Source of the DNA: Myxococcales bacterium
Lineage (GTDB): Bacteria; Myxococcota_A; Polyangia; Polyangiales; Ga0077539
Length of the DNA: 55,047 nucleotides
Direction: 5' to 3'
Assembly (NCBI GenBank): GCA_030652255.1
Contig: JAUSAZ010000139.1
Span: 1-55,047, forward strand
In this document: piece by piece, positions 1 through 9,000 of the stretch
How the letters are laid out: each line of letters opens with the position of its first letter
How positions within the stretch are numbered: position 1 is the first letter of the stretch
The notes under the pieces: generated by a model
Told to the model about the DNA's origin: nothing
Seen by the model: the letters and a program-made list of their open reading frames with translations, nothing else
Databases searched by the model: none
Position numbers and translations under genes: made by a program

Positions 1-640
1 GGACCGTGCTAGCGCGATGTTTCCGAGGCCCTGGATGCAGTTGGCCTCTCCTTGGAGGGCACCGACCTTGCGATAGAGGTGCAGGGCCTGCTCGAAGCGC
101 TGTCGCGCGGTGTCGTGATCGGATCGTTGAAGCGCGATGTCTCCGAGACCCTTGATGCAGTTGGCCTCTCCTTGGAGGGCACCGACCTTGCGATAGAGTG
201 GCAGGGCCTGCTCGAAGCGCTGTCGCGCGGTGTCGTGATCGGACCGTGCTAGCGCGATGTTTCCGAGGCCCTGGATGCAGTTGGCCTCTCCGTGGAGGGC
301 ACCGACCTTGCGATAGAGGTGCAGGGCCTGCTCGAAGCGCTGTCGCGCGGTGTCGTGATCGGATCGTCGGAGCGCGATGTCTCCGAGGCTCTTGATGCAG
401 GCGGCCTCTCCGACGAGGGCACCGACCCTGCGATAGAGTGGCAGCGCCTGCTCGTAGTGCTGTCGCGCGGTGTCGTGATCGGATCGTCGGAGCGCTATGT
501 CTCCGAGGCTTCGGATGCAGTTGGCTTCTCCGAGGAGGTCACCGGCTTTGCGATAGAGTGGCAGCGCCTGCTCGTAGCGCTGTCGTGCGGCGTCGTGATC
601 GGATCGTCGGAGCGCAATGTCTCCCGACAGCTTGAACCAT
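1..640. repeat. 120-bp in-frame tandem repeats in the TPR gene
   Basis: Five full units begin at 1, 121, 241, 361 and 481, and a partial unit begins at 601. Each encodes one 40-residue TPR on the minus strand. Units 1 and 3 differ at a single base (position 52 versus 292), whereas units 4 and 5 are clearly more diverged. The array may continue beyond the left edge. Confidence 0.95.
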
Positions 641-1341
641 TGTGCCGAGATGGAGTCGTCAGCGGCTGGGCCTGGCTCTCCCACTCTAGCGAGCTGTGAG
701 TCTGCCTCCTCAAGCTCGGAGGCGTTGAGCGCCGCGCGTACGAACCGCAGTCGCAGTGAAGCGGCATCAACGGCATCATCTCCCGCTTGTGACAACAGGT
801 CCTTCAGCCGCTCGAACTCCTCTCTCCTCGTTCGAGCGGGCATGGGGAGTGGCAGGGCATGGTCATTCGCTGTCTCCGCGGCTTCGCCTGCGCTACGGGC
901 GCTGGTCTCGAAGCTGCGCCACGAGTACAGATCGGGCATCTGCTCCGACATCGCGCGCAGCACCGAGGCATCCGCGACGATCACCAGCGGACCAGGGATC
1001 GTGCGGGCGAGGAGATCGCGCGCGAGGTTCAGCGAGTGGGCGGCCTTGGAGAGCGACTCACCGATGACGAACTGCTCCAGCCCGCTCAGCACCACCCCCA
1101 CGCGTTCCTTGCGGTCGAGCTCCAACGCCTGCAATGCGTTCCACGGACTCGCTGACGGTCCAAGCTCGATGAACCGCAGCGGCGCCACCTCGTCCTCCCC
1201 CGACCACGCCCGCAACCGCGCCAGCAACTCCTCCCGCGCTGGTCCGATAGGCACCTCGATGAAGATGAGCGTGAAGCGGGTCGCGTCCTGGAGCGCCACC
1301 CTCAGCGCGTCGAGACGCCCGTTCTGGTCGATGTCGAGCAT
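1..1341 (-). CDS. TPR-repeat protein with degenerate NTPase-like N-terminus (partial)
   Basis: Translating from the ATG at 1341 gives 447 codons that run off the left edge. Residues 1-160 show an alternating strand/helix pattern (FTLIFIEVP, RVGVVLSGLEQF, GPLVIVADAS) like a P-loop NTPase, but the P-loop position reads VPIGPARE without GKT/S, so it is probably a degenerate or partner-dependent domain. From about residue 235 there are 40-residue repeats with the core GDIALRRSDHDTARQ, a TPR consensus. The start lies 6 bp after the stop of the upstream ATPase gene, so the two are probably co-translated. The architecture recalls STAND-type sensors. Function and any C-terminal effector are unknown because the gene is cut. 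Confidence 0.8.
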   Translation of the reverse strand, partial: MLDIDQNGRLDALRVALQDATRFTLIFIEVPIGPAREELLARLRAWSGEDEVAPLRFIELGPSASPWNALQALELDRKERVGVVLSGLEQFVIGESLSKAAHSLNLARDLLARTIPGPLVIVADASVLRAMSEQMPDLYSWRSFETSARSAGEAAETANDHALPLPMPARTRREEFERLKDLLSQAGDDAVDAASLRLRFVRAALNASELEEADSQLARVGEPGPAADDSISAQWFKLSGDIALRRSDHDAARQRYEQALPLYRKAGDLLGEANCIRSLGDIALRRSDHDTARQHYEQALPLYRRVGALVGEAACIKSLGDIALRRSDHDTARQRFEQALHLYRKVGALHGEANCIQGLGNIALARSDHDTARQRFEQALPLYRKVGALQGEANCIKGLGDIALQRSDHDTARQRFEQALHLYRKVGALQGEANCIQGLGNIALARS

Positions 1342-1347
1342 CGAGGC

Positions 1348-2703
1348 TCACGCCAGCGGGGCGGTGCGCCCGCTCCCGTAGGCGCGCGTCTTCCGCGCCA
1401 GCGGGTGCACGTCGTACCAGGTCTCCCCGTTGTATTCGAGCACCACCATGCTGTGCAGCAGGGCGTTGCGCGAGGCTTCGTCGAAGCCCACCGGGAAGCA
1501 GCTGCACGCCGCGATCTCATGGAGCTGCGGCAGGTAGCTCTTGCCCTGGAGCATGCGCTCGTAGCTGCTGACGATGTCCTTCACGCCGTTCTCGACGTCC
1601 GCGGCGGTGAGACCCATCGCAGGCTTGAGCGAGAGCGATTCCAGCACGATGCGGAAGAGGTCGCGGATCACCCCCCCGGACAGCTCGATGGCTCGGGTGA
1701 ACGCGGCTTCGTCGGCGAACAGGAGGGTCGTATCCACGCGCGTCGCGAGCAGCGCCTTCAGGACGGCGATACCCTTTTCGTGGGGCTTCTTCGGCTCCCT
1801 CGGCACGTGCACCGGGACCATAGGCAGGACCTTCACGGTCGGGTTCAAGAACACCTGACGCAGCCGCGCGTGGGTGAAATGCAGCGACACCGGGACCGTC
1901 AGGACGATGTGCGCCCTGAGCCGCTGCACCGTCGGGAGCTGCTCGATGAAGAAGAGGTCGTGGGTGTTCTTCGCGCCCTGGTGATCGAGCTCGTCGAGGA
2001 CGATCTTCTCCAGGTTGTCGGCGACGATCACCAAATCGTCGATGCCCTGCTTCGCGAGCCCGCCGCGCAGGTCGATGAGCAGGTCGGAGAGGTCGCTCAT
2101 CAGCTCGGTGACGTGCTCGCGCAGCTTCCCGCGCATCTCCTTCTGGAGCCCGAACTCCGTCTTCACCTTCGCCTTGAGCTTCGCCACCCCGACGGGGATC
2201 TCCACCTCCAGCTCGACGCCGATGGGCTTGAGCCAGTCGCGAATGCCCCGCCAGAGCTTCTTCGCCGTCGCCGACGCCCCCACGAAGGGGCGCAGCAGCG
2301 GGTCGTCGACGATCGCGTTGAAGAGCGCCACCAGGAACTCCGGCAGCTGCACCGAGTTGATGTCGAGGTACTCCAGCGCGTCGACCCAGAGCACGTGGAA
2401 GCAGCGCCCCTCCTTCTCCATCTCCAACTGCTTCGTCAGCCAGCGCAGCTCGGTGGTCTTGCCGCTGCCGACGTGCCCGCTGAAGAGCACCGTCCGATAG
2501 TTGCCCCGTCGCGCGTCGCGGAGGTCCCCCTCGATCTGGTCGAGCACCCGACCGCCCCGCACTTCGGCGAGGTCGACGCGCAGGCGCTCCAGGTCCTTGC
2601 CCTTGAGCTCGAACTGGAGGTCGCACGCCGCCTTCATGTCGCGGCGGTTCTTTGCAGGAATCGTGATCTCGTCGACCAGCGCGGTCTCGGGCTCGTAGGT
2701 CAT
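1348..2703 (-). CDS. P-loop ATPase, AAA/STAND-like
   Basis: A 451-residue protein read from the ATG at 2703; a TTG at 2715 is the alternative start. Walker A is GHVGSGKT at about residues 76-83. A Walker B-like strand VIVADNLEK lies near 225-233, with D229 as the likely Mg-coordinating acid. No membrane segment or nuclease motif is visible. The family resembles single-domain AAA/ORC-type ATPases found next to TPR or effector genes in predicted conflict systems; that link is inference. It sits 12 bp downstream of the decayed Doc gene and 6 bp upstream of the TPR gene, suggesting it energises the P-loop-less partner. Confidence 0.75.
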   Translation of the reverse strand: MTYEPETALVDEITIPAKNRRDMKAACDLQFELKGKDLERLRVDLAEVRGGRVLDQIEGDLRDARRGNYRTVLFSGHVGSGKTTELRWLTKQLEMEKEGRCFHVLWVDALEYLDINSVQLPEFLVALFNAIVDDPLLRPFVGASATAKKLWRGIRDWLKPIGVELEVEIPVGVAKLKAKVKTEFGLQKEMRGKLREHVTELMSDLSDLLIDLRGGLAKQGIDDLVIVADNLEKIVLDELDHQGAKNTHDLFFIEQLPTVQRLRAHIVLTVPVSLHFTHARLRQVFLNPTVKVLPMVPVHVPREPKKPHEKGIAVLKALLATRVDTTLLFADEAAFTRAIELSGGVIRDLFRIVLESLSLKPAMGLTAADVENGVKDIVSSYERMLQGKSYLPQLHEIAACSCFPVGFDEASRNALLHSMVVLEYNGETWYDVHPLARKTRAYGSGRTAPLA

Positions 2704-2715
2704 GGCTGCCAGCAA

Positions 2716-3039
2716 TCATGCCAGACGCCGCCCCGCCCCGTCAGCCAACCTCAACCCGCCGCGAGCTCGCCCAGCAGCGCCGCGAGACCCGCCTTGTCCA
2801 GGCGCCGCGCGCTTGTTGCCATCAACGAAGGGCTGGTTCTCCGCGATGTGGAAGGCGTACGCCGCGGCCATCGAGAAGACCCCGTCGTGAAGATACTCCC
2901 CGCCGAACGTGGCCTGCGGCATCGCGACGGCAGACGCCAGCAACCCCGCGTCGCGCACGCCTTCGAGGCCCCCGTACCGCGCCAGCTGCGTAGCGTGGAA
3001 GGCCATCACGTCGGCGACGTCGAGAAACTCGACGCTCAC
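2716..3039 (-). pseudogene. Doc/Fic (death-on-curing) toxin, apparently decayed by an internal deletion
   Basis: The N-terminal 77 residues match the Doc family: FLDVADVMAFHATQLARYGG, then the core ENQPFVDGNKRAA. Gln occupies the usual catalytic His position of the HxFx(D/A)NKR motif. Immediately after NKRAA the frame becomes a low-complexity Gly/Ala/Arg tail. The +1 frame instead reads RRLDKAGLAALLGELAAG and stops, which resembles a normal Doc C-terminus. A stretch of about 30-40 residues (roughly 100 bp plus a frame change) therefore seems missing at a GCGCGCGG junction around 2805-2815. The start overlaps the antitoxin stop by 4 bp. It is probably inactive. Confidence 0.75.
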
Positions 3040-3260
3040 TGCGCCAGCTTGCGGAAGGTCTCGTCGTGCGCCGTCAGCACCCGCGAGGCCGCCGCCTCGA
3101 TGCGCTCGGCGCGAGACGCCCGCCGAGGCGTCAGCACGATGCGATCGCCCTCCACCGTGACCTCGAACTCAGCATCGCGCGTGACCCCGACGGCCTCCAG
3201 CAACGAGTCCTCCAGCGGCAGGACCACCGCGCTCCCTACGATCGACAGGCGCGTCACCAT
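3036..3260 (-). CDS. AbrB/MazE-like antitoxin
   Basis: A 74-residue protein beginning MVTRLSIVGSAVVLPLED, followed by LLEAVGVTRDAEFEVTVEGD and IVLTPRR. This is the swapped-hairpin AbrB/SpoVT/MazE DNA-binding fold, with a charged helical C-terminus that would wrap the toxin. The stop codon overlaps the Doc ATG in an ATGA arrangement, the usual translational coupling of toxin-antitoxin pairs. It lies 18 bp after the sctJ-like gene on the same strand, so it could be driven by that upstream transcript as well as by its own promoter, which such proteins normally autorepress. Confidence 0.75.
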   Translation of the reverse strand: MVTRLSIVGSAVVLPLEDSLLEAVGVTRDAEFEVTVEGDRIVLTPRRASRAERIEAAASRVLTAHDETFRKLAQ

Positions 3261-3278
3261 GGCCGGAGCGTAGCGCGA

Positions 3279-4001
3279 CTACCCCACCCGCCGCTTGCGC
3301 CACTCCATCCACACGAGCCACCCCGCCATCGCCGCCACCGCCACGATGAGCCCCGCCAGCGTCGCCCGCAGCCCCGCCGCGCTCGAGCGCGCCACCGCGA
3401 AGGGCCCCACCGCCGCCAGCACCGCGCCCCCGCGCCCGGCCCTCGGCCGCGCCCGCGTCACCACCACCGCCACGTCGTCGGCCCGCAGCCCCGCCACCGC
3501 GCCCGCCACGAGGCGCTGCACCGCCGCGGTGTCCACCTCCCCGGTGTTGCAGCGCAGCAGCACCGACGCCCGCGGCCGCGCCCCGCCGTCGTCGCCCGAC
3601 AGCGCGTCGCCCTCTGGCGCCGCGACGTGCACCCGCGCCTCGATCACCCCGTCGAGGGCGCCCAGGGTCCGCGCGATCTCACCCGCCCGCGCGTGCTCGG
3701 CCCGCAGCGCCTCCTCCGCCACGCCGCGCAGCAGCCCGCTGCTGGCGTAGGTCTCCGCCACGCCGGCAACCTCCCTCCGCGGCAGCGACTCGTCGCCCAG
3801 CGAGGTCACCGCCCGCGCCACGTCGTCGCGCGCCACGCTCACCGTCCACTGCCCCGCGGCGCCCGATTTGTGCGCCGCAACACCCGCCCGGTCGAGGGCC
3901 GCCACCGCGCGGTTGGCCTCCCCCTCCGCGGCCCCCGTCAACAGCGGAACCTCCTCGCAGCCCGCGAGCAGCACCCCCAGCGCTGCGGCGCACCATCGCA
4001 C
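3279..4001 (-). CDS. sctJ: SctJ/YscJ-family inner-membrane ring lipoprotein (lone)
   Basis: A 240-residue protein from the GTG at 4001. A lipobox VLLAGC near the N-terminus is followed by EVPLLTGAAEGEANRAVAAL, the classic YscJ/HrcJ start in which a short ring-building domain begins right after the lipidated Cys. A second domain carries ARVHVAAPEG, as in SctJ and FliF. A C-terminal membrane helix (GLIVAVAAMAGWLVWMEW) and a basic tail complete the fold. SctJ forms the inner-membrane ring of type III secretion. No other secretion gene is in the window; its close partner is the pseudokinase gene 14 bp upstream. Confidence 0.8.
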   Translation of the reverse strand: MRWCAAALGVLLAGCEEVPLLTGAAEGEANRAVAALDRAGVAAHKSGAAGQWTVSVARDDVARAVTSLGDESLPRREVAGVAETYASSGLLRGVAEEALRAEHARAGEIARTLGALDGVIEARVHVAAPEGDALSGDDGGARPRASVLLRCNTGEVDTAAVQRLVAGAVAGLRADDVAVVVTRARPRAGRGGAVLAAVGPFAVARSSAAGLRATLAGLIVAVAAMAGWLVWMEWRKRRVG

Positions 4002-4015
4002 GCGCCGACGCCCCC

Positions 4016-5791
4016 TCAGAACCCGAAGCCCCAGCTCAGCCCGATGCGCGGCCCGCCGAAGGAGCGCCACGACAGCGACCGCACCGTGCCCGCCACGCAG
4101 CCCTTCACGCCCGCAGAGCCGTTGTTGACCGTCACGCCCATCGCGCGCCCGTTGCCCCCGATGGCGATGCGAAGCGTCACGTTGCGCGCGCTGCCGTCCC
4201 CGAGGCAGCCCGCGAAGCGCGACAGCGCGCCGTTGAGCGGGCGCACGATCTCCGCGTCGGAGAGGGTTCCGCCCGCCGGACCACCCCCGCCCGCGAAGTT
4301 GAAGTCGATGGGCTGCGCCATCGCCGACTCGTAGCTCATCGACCCCCCGCCGTGGCCGCCGCCGCCGCCGCCACCCCCCCGCCGCGCCGATGGCGGAGGC
4401 GGCGGGAGCAGCACGATGTTGCTCGTCTGCACCCGCAGCTCGCCGCGCGCGATGAGGCTGTCGATCTCCGCCGCCGTGCGCGTGTGCTTCCCGCCCGGCC
4501 CCACCGTGAACCAGAACACCCCGCCCACCATCAGCAGCGCCACGCCGATGGCGCCCGTGATGATCGCCTTGCTTCGCTTGGCGTGCCCCGCCTCGACCAG
4601 CGCGTGCGACGTCGCGGCCTGGTGGGCGTCGATGTTGCGCTTGTCCGTCGCCGTCTCGACGAACTCCAGGTACTGCGGCCACGCCCGCAGCTTGCGCCGC
4701 TCGCCGGTCTCCATGTTGGTGACCGGGTCGTCGGCCATCGCCTCGTGCCGGATGATCGCCGCGATGAGCTCGCGCGCCGACAGCGGCCCGTGGTCGAGGC
4801 CGCCGTGCGAGAACATCCATCGGTCGGCGTCGCCCGTCGTCGCCACCTGCAGGAGCGACCCGAGGTCGGCGTCCGAGGCGCGCGACGGGTCGGGCAGGTC
4901 GAAGACCACCGGGATGTCCCCCTCGGCGGGGTACTCGAAGACCACCGGGATCTCCCCCGGCGCCGCGCGCTTCGGCACCACCGCGGGCTTGTCGGGAGAC
5001 ACCACCGCGCCGAGGGCGTTCTGCACCTCGGCCATGCTCTCGAAGCGGTCGGCGGGGTCGGGCGAGACGCAGTTCTCGAGGATGACCTCGATGGTCACCG
5101 GCAGCCCCGGCGCCGCCTCGGAGAGCCGCACCCGCCGGTCGAAGGGCTTGTTGGTGAGCAGCTCGTAGAGCACCACGCCCACCGAGTACACGTCCGACGC
5201 GGGCGTCGGCGTCTGGCCGTTGCGCACCTCGGGGGCGACGTAGCGCGTGGACACCGCGTCGAGCAGCACCAGCGGCGTGAGCAGCCCGAGGCCCGCGAGG
5301 CGCACCCTGCCCCCGTCGAAGCGGATGATCTCCGGCGCGATGGCCCCGTGCGCGACCCAGCCGTGCGCCGCGTCGAGCGCCGTCGTCACGTTGGCGACGA
5401 ACTCGTAGGCCTCGATGGGCGAGTGCGGCCGACCCTCGCGGGTGCGGGCGCTGATGATGTCCGCGAGCGCCGAGTCGCCCAGCGGCTCGGTGGCCACGCA
5501 GAGCGTGCCGTCGGGCAGCACCGAGGTGCCGAAGGGGGCGATGAGCCCGGCGTGCTGCACCGACGCCGCGGCTCGCACCGACTTGCGCGTGGCCTCGACG
5601 TGCGCGTCGGGCAGGGCCCCCGCGGGGATGAGCCAGAGCGCCACGAGCCGCTGGGTCTTCTGGTCGCGCGCGTGGTGCACGGAGAGCAGCCCGAGGCGCG
5701 TGGCGAGCCCCTCCACCTTGAAGCGACCGCCCACCACGGTGCCCGGTGGAAGCGGGTCGGCCTCGGGCTCGTCGGGCTCGTCCATCTCCAT
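4016..5791 (-). CDS. Membrane pseudokinase-GYF-AgmX-like fusion protein
   Basis: A 591-residue protein. Residues 20-265 follow a Ser/Thr kinase fold (APEVR, SDVYSVGVVLYELLTNKPF, DPADRFESM), but the active site is gone. No GxGxxG loop is visible, the VAIK Lys is replaced in VALWL, HRD reads HGA and DFG reads AGLG. Residues 323-378 (WMFSHGGLDHGPLSARELIA) look like a GYF_2 domain. A membrane helix spans about 410-430. A Gly-rich hinge leads to a C-terminal domain (about 500-591; GCLGDGSARNVTLRIAIGGN) resembling the AgmX/PglI or TonB-like C-terminus of gliding proteins. It probably acts as a cytoplasm-to-periplasm scaffold with the adjacent SctJ. Confidence 0.8.
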   Translation of the reverse strand: MEMDEPDEPEADPLPPGTVVGGRFKVEGLATRLGLLSVHHARDQKTQRLVALWLIPAGALPDAHVEATRKSVRAAASVQHAGLIAPFGTSVLPDGTLCVATEPLGDSALADIISARTREGRPHSPIEAYEFVANVTTALDAAHGWVAHGAIAPEIIRFDGGRVRLAGLGLLTPLVLLDAVSTRYVAPEVRNGQTPTPASDVYSVGVVLYELLTNKPFDRRVRLSEAAPGLPVTIEVILENCVSPDPADRFESMAEVQNALGAVVSPDKPAVVPKRAAPGEIPVVFEYPAEGDIPVVFDLPDPSRASDADLGSLLQVATTGDADRWMFSHGGLDHGPLSARELIAAIIRHEAMADDPVTNMETGERRKLRAWPQYLEFVETATDKRNIDAHQAATSHALVEAGHAKRSKAIITGAIGVALLMVGGVFWFTVGPGGKHTRTAAEIDSLIARGELRVQTSNIVLLPPPPPSARRGGGGGGGGHGGGSMSYESAMAQPIDFNFAGGGGPAGGTLSDAEIVRPLNGALSRFAGCLGDGSARNVTLRIAIGGNGRAMGVTVNNGSAGVKGCVAGTVRSLSWRSFGGPRIGLSWGFGF

Positions 5792-5876
5792 CGCCGCGGG
5801 ACGCTACTCCAGGCGAGGGGCGCGGGGAATAGGCTTCGGATCACCCGCAGGCAGGCGGCGACCGGACAACACCGCG

Positions 5877-5904
5877 GGCGGTCTGCACGATGCGCCAGAC
5901 CGCC
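5877..5904. promoter_or_regulatory. Inverted repeat between divergent genes
   Basis: GGCGGTCT (5877-5884) and AGACCGCC (5897-5904) are perfectly complementary across a 12-nt loop. The site sits in the 278-bp spacer between the divergent pseudokinase (minus) and Cys-rich lipoprotein (plus) genes. It could be an operator or a leader hairpin; no cognate regulator is adjacent. Confidence 0.35.
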
Positions 5905-6069
5905 TGAAAGCCCGTCCGATGGGGACTTTACAGCCCGCGCCCCGCGGCGTTGCCATCGCTCTGCTACCGGGCCTGGGAGGTAAGTCTGCCACCGTCCCTT
6001 CCGGGCCGAGTTCGTCCGCGTTCTGTGGGCGCTCTCCGACCCGTTGACCCGGAAGGAGACCCCACCCCG

Positions 6070-9000
6070 ATGCCTCATCGAAGGCCCAGACCATTCACCC
6101 ACGCGCTCCGCGCCGCGCCGCTTCTGCTGCTCGCGGCAGGTTGTGGCACCGACAACGCCACCGCCGCCGACGCCGCCGTCGAGGGCGTCAGCCGCACCGC
6201 GCAGGCGGTGATCTCGGACTCGCTCCACGGGGGCGGGACGCCGGGATTCCTCTTCCTGCCGCCGATGGTGCCGCGGCCGGCGCAGTTCGGCGACTTCGTC
6301 CCGACCGCGACGCCGACGGTGCGCGTCGACGAGCTCAACCCCAACGGAACCACCCGGCGCACCCTCGCCACCTTCACCGCCAACAGCGGGCCGGGCCACG
6401 AGCGCCTCCGGGTCCACCTCCAGGGTCACCCCTGCGACGACGACGACGACGACGGCGACACCGACCCCGAGGGCTACTTCCTCGCCCGCTGGAAGACCAA
6501 CAACGCCAATCTCTCCGTCAACGGGCGCTACCGCGTCCGCGTGATGATCCCCGCCATCGGCGGCGGCGACCGCGAGGTGGGCTTCGCGGACGTCGACGTC
6601 GTGCGCAACGAGCAGGAGTTCCGCACCGTCGATACGGGCAACTACGTCCCGCTCGTCAACGGGCGCGTGCTGCGCATCAAGTTCCGCCTCGACCGACCCG
6701 CCGTCGACAGCGACCGCGACGGCGACTTCGACTGGGCCGACAACTGCCCCTTCGTCGCCAACGCCAACCAGCTCGACACCAACCGCGACGGCCAGGGCGA
6801 CGCCTGCGAGTGCACCGGCGTGGTCTGCGCCGCCACCGACGGGTGCCACTCCGCGGGCACCTGCAACCCCACCAACGGAGCCTGCTCCAACCCGGTCAAG
6901 GCCAACGGCTCGCTCTGCTCGCTCGCCGGCGCCACCGGGGCCTGCACCAGCGGCGTCTGCGGCGTCCGGTCGTGCAACGTCGGCCTCGGCAACTGCGACG
7001 CCAACGGCGCCAACGGCTGCGAGACGCCCACCACCACGGTGACCAACTGCCGCGCCTGCGGAACCGTCTGCCGCGACGCGCCCAACGCCACGGCCACCTG
7101 CACCCTCACGGGCTGCGGCCTCGCGTGCGACGCCGGCTACGGCAACTGCGACGGCAACGCCGCCAACGGCTGCGAGCGCAGCGTCGCCACCGACGTCGCC
7201 AACTGTGGCGCCTGCGGGCGCACCTGCGGCGCCGGGCAGACCTGCGTGGCAGGCGCCTGCACGGCCCTGACCTGCACCGGGGGGGCCGCCAACTGTGACG
7301 GCAACGTCACCAACGGCTGCGAGACCACGCCCGCCACCGACGTCGCCAACTGCGGCGCCTGCGGCCGCGCGTGCTCGACCGCCCACGCCACGCCGACGTG
7401 CACCGCGGGCACCTGCTTCGTCGGCGCCTGCGCCGCGGGCTTCGGCGACTGCGACGGCAACGCGGCCAACGGCTGCGAGGTCGCCACCACCGCCGACGTC
7501 AATCACTGCGGCGCCTGCGGCCGCGTCTGCGCCCTCGCCCACGCCACCTCGGCGTGCACGACCGGCGCCTGCGCCATCGGCGCCTGCGACGCGGGCTGGG
7601 CCGACTGCGACGGCATCGCCTCCAACGGCTGCGAGGCGGCCACCACCACGGTCGACAACTGCGGCGCGTGCGGCCGCACCTGCGACCTCGCCAACGCCGC
7701 CGAGACCTGCGCCGCGGGCGCCTGCGCCCTGGGCGCCTGCGCGACGGGCTTCGGCAACTGCGACGGCAACGCGGCCAACGGCTGCGAGGCCGACCTCACC
7801 GACCCGGCCTCGTGCGGCGCCTGCGGGCACGCCTGCCCGTCGGGCGCCCACGCCACGCCGACCTGCGGCGCGAACACCTGCGGGCTCTCCTGCGAGACCG
7901 GCTGGGCCGACGCCAACCACGACGCGGCCGACGGCTGCGAGCTCGACGTCACCACCGACGCCAACTGCGGCAGCGCGGGCAACGCCTGCACCTCGAGCCA
8001 CGGCGTCACCAGCACCTGCGAGGGCGGGCGCTGCTCGACCGTCGCGTGCGCCGGGACCACGGCGAACTGCGACGGCAACGCGGTCAACGGCTGCGAGCGC
8101 GACGTCGCCACCGACGCGACCAGCTGCGGGGCGTGCGGGCACGCGTGCTCGTTTCCGCACGCGGCGCCCGAGTGCACCAACGGCGCCTGCGGCTTCTCGG
8201 TGTGCCAGAGCGGCTGGGCCGACTGCGACGGCGTGGCCTCCAACGGCTGCGAGGTCGACCTGACCTCCGACGCGGCGCACTGCGGCGCATGCAACTTCGC
8301 GGCGTGCACCTACGCCAACGGAACGGGCACCTGCTCCAACCGGCAGTGCGCCCTGGCGACCTGCGCCAGCGGGTTCGTCGACCGCGACCACGACCCGGCC
8401 AACGGATGCGAGGTCGACCTGGAGCTCGAGCGCATCCACGCCGAGCAGCTCGCCAACGAGCAGGAGCGGTTGCGGCTGGAGGCCGAGGCGGCTGCGGCTG
8501 CGGCGGAGGCCGAGCGGCAGCGGCTCGAGGCCGAGGCGGCTGCGGCTGCGGCTGCGGCGGCAGAAGAGGCCGAGCGGCAGCGGCTGGAGGCCGAGGCGGC
8601 GGCGGCCCAGGCGGAGGCGGCAGAGGCCGAGCGGCAGCGGCTGGAGGCCGAGGCGGCGGCGGCGGCGGCGGAGGCCGAGCGGCAGCGGCTGGAGGCCGAG
8701 GCGGCGGCGGCCGAGGCAGAGGCCGAGCGCCAGCGGCAGGAGCAGGCGGCGGCCGAGGCCGAGCGCCAGCGGCTGGAGGCCGAGGCCGAGGCGGCACGAC
8801 AGGAGGCGGCGGCAGCGGAGGCGGAGGCCGAGCGGCAGCGGCTGGAGGCCGAGGCCGCGGCGGCGGAGGCCGAGCGGCTGCGACAGGAGGCCGAGACCGA
8901 GCGGCAGCGACAGGAGGCCGAGGCCGCGGCGGCGGAGGCCGAGCGGCAGCGGCTGGAGGCCGAGGCGGCGGCGGCGGAGGCCGAGCGGCTGCGACAGGAG

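Noticed and set aside
1..640. Non-coding satellite or CRISPR-like repeat
   Set aside because: The 120-bp period is exactly 40 codons and stays in frame, encoding a clean TPR consensus.
3279..5791. Complete type III secretion operon
   Set aside because: Only a SctJ-like protein is present; no export apparatus, ATPase or secretin gene is adjacent in the window.
5386..8439. A 1017-codon minus-strand frame opposite the pseudokinase and giant lipoprotein
   Set aside because: It is antisense to two genes with recognisable domains, its product is Arg/Ala/Val-rich without motifs, and such frames arise freely at this GC content.
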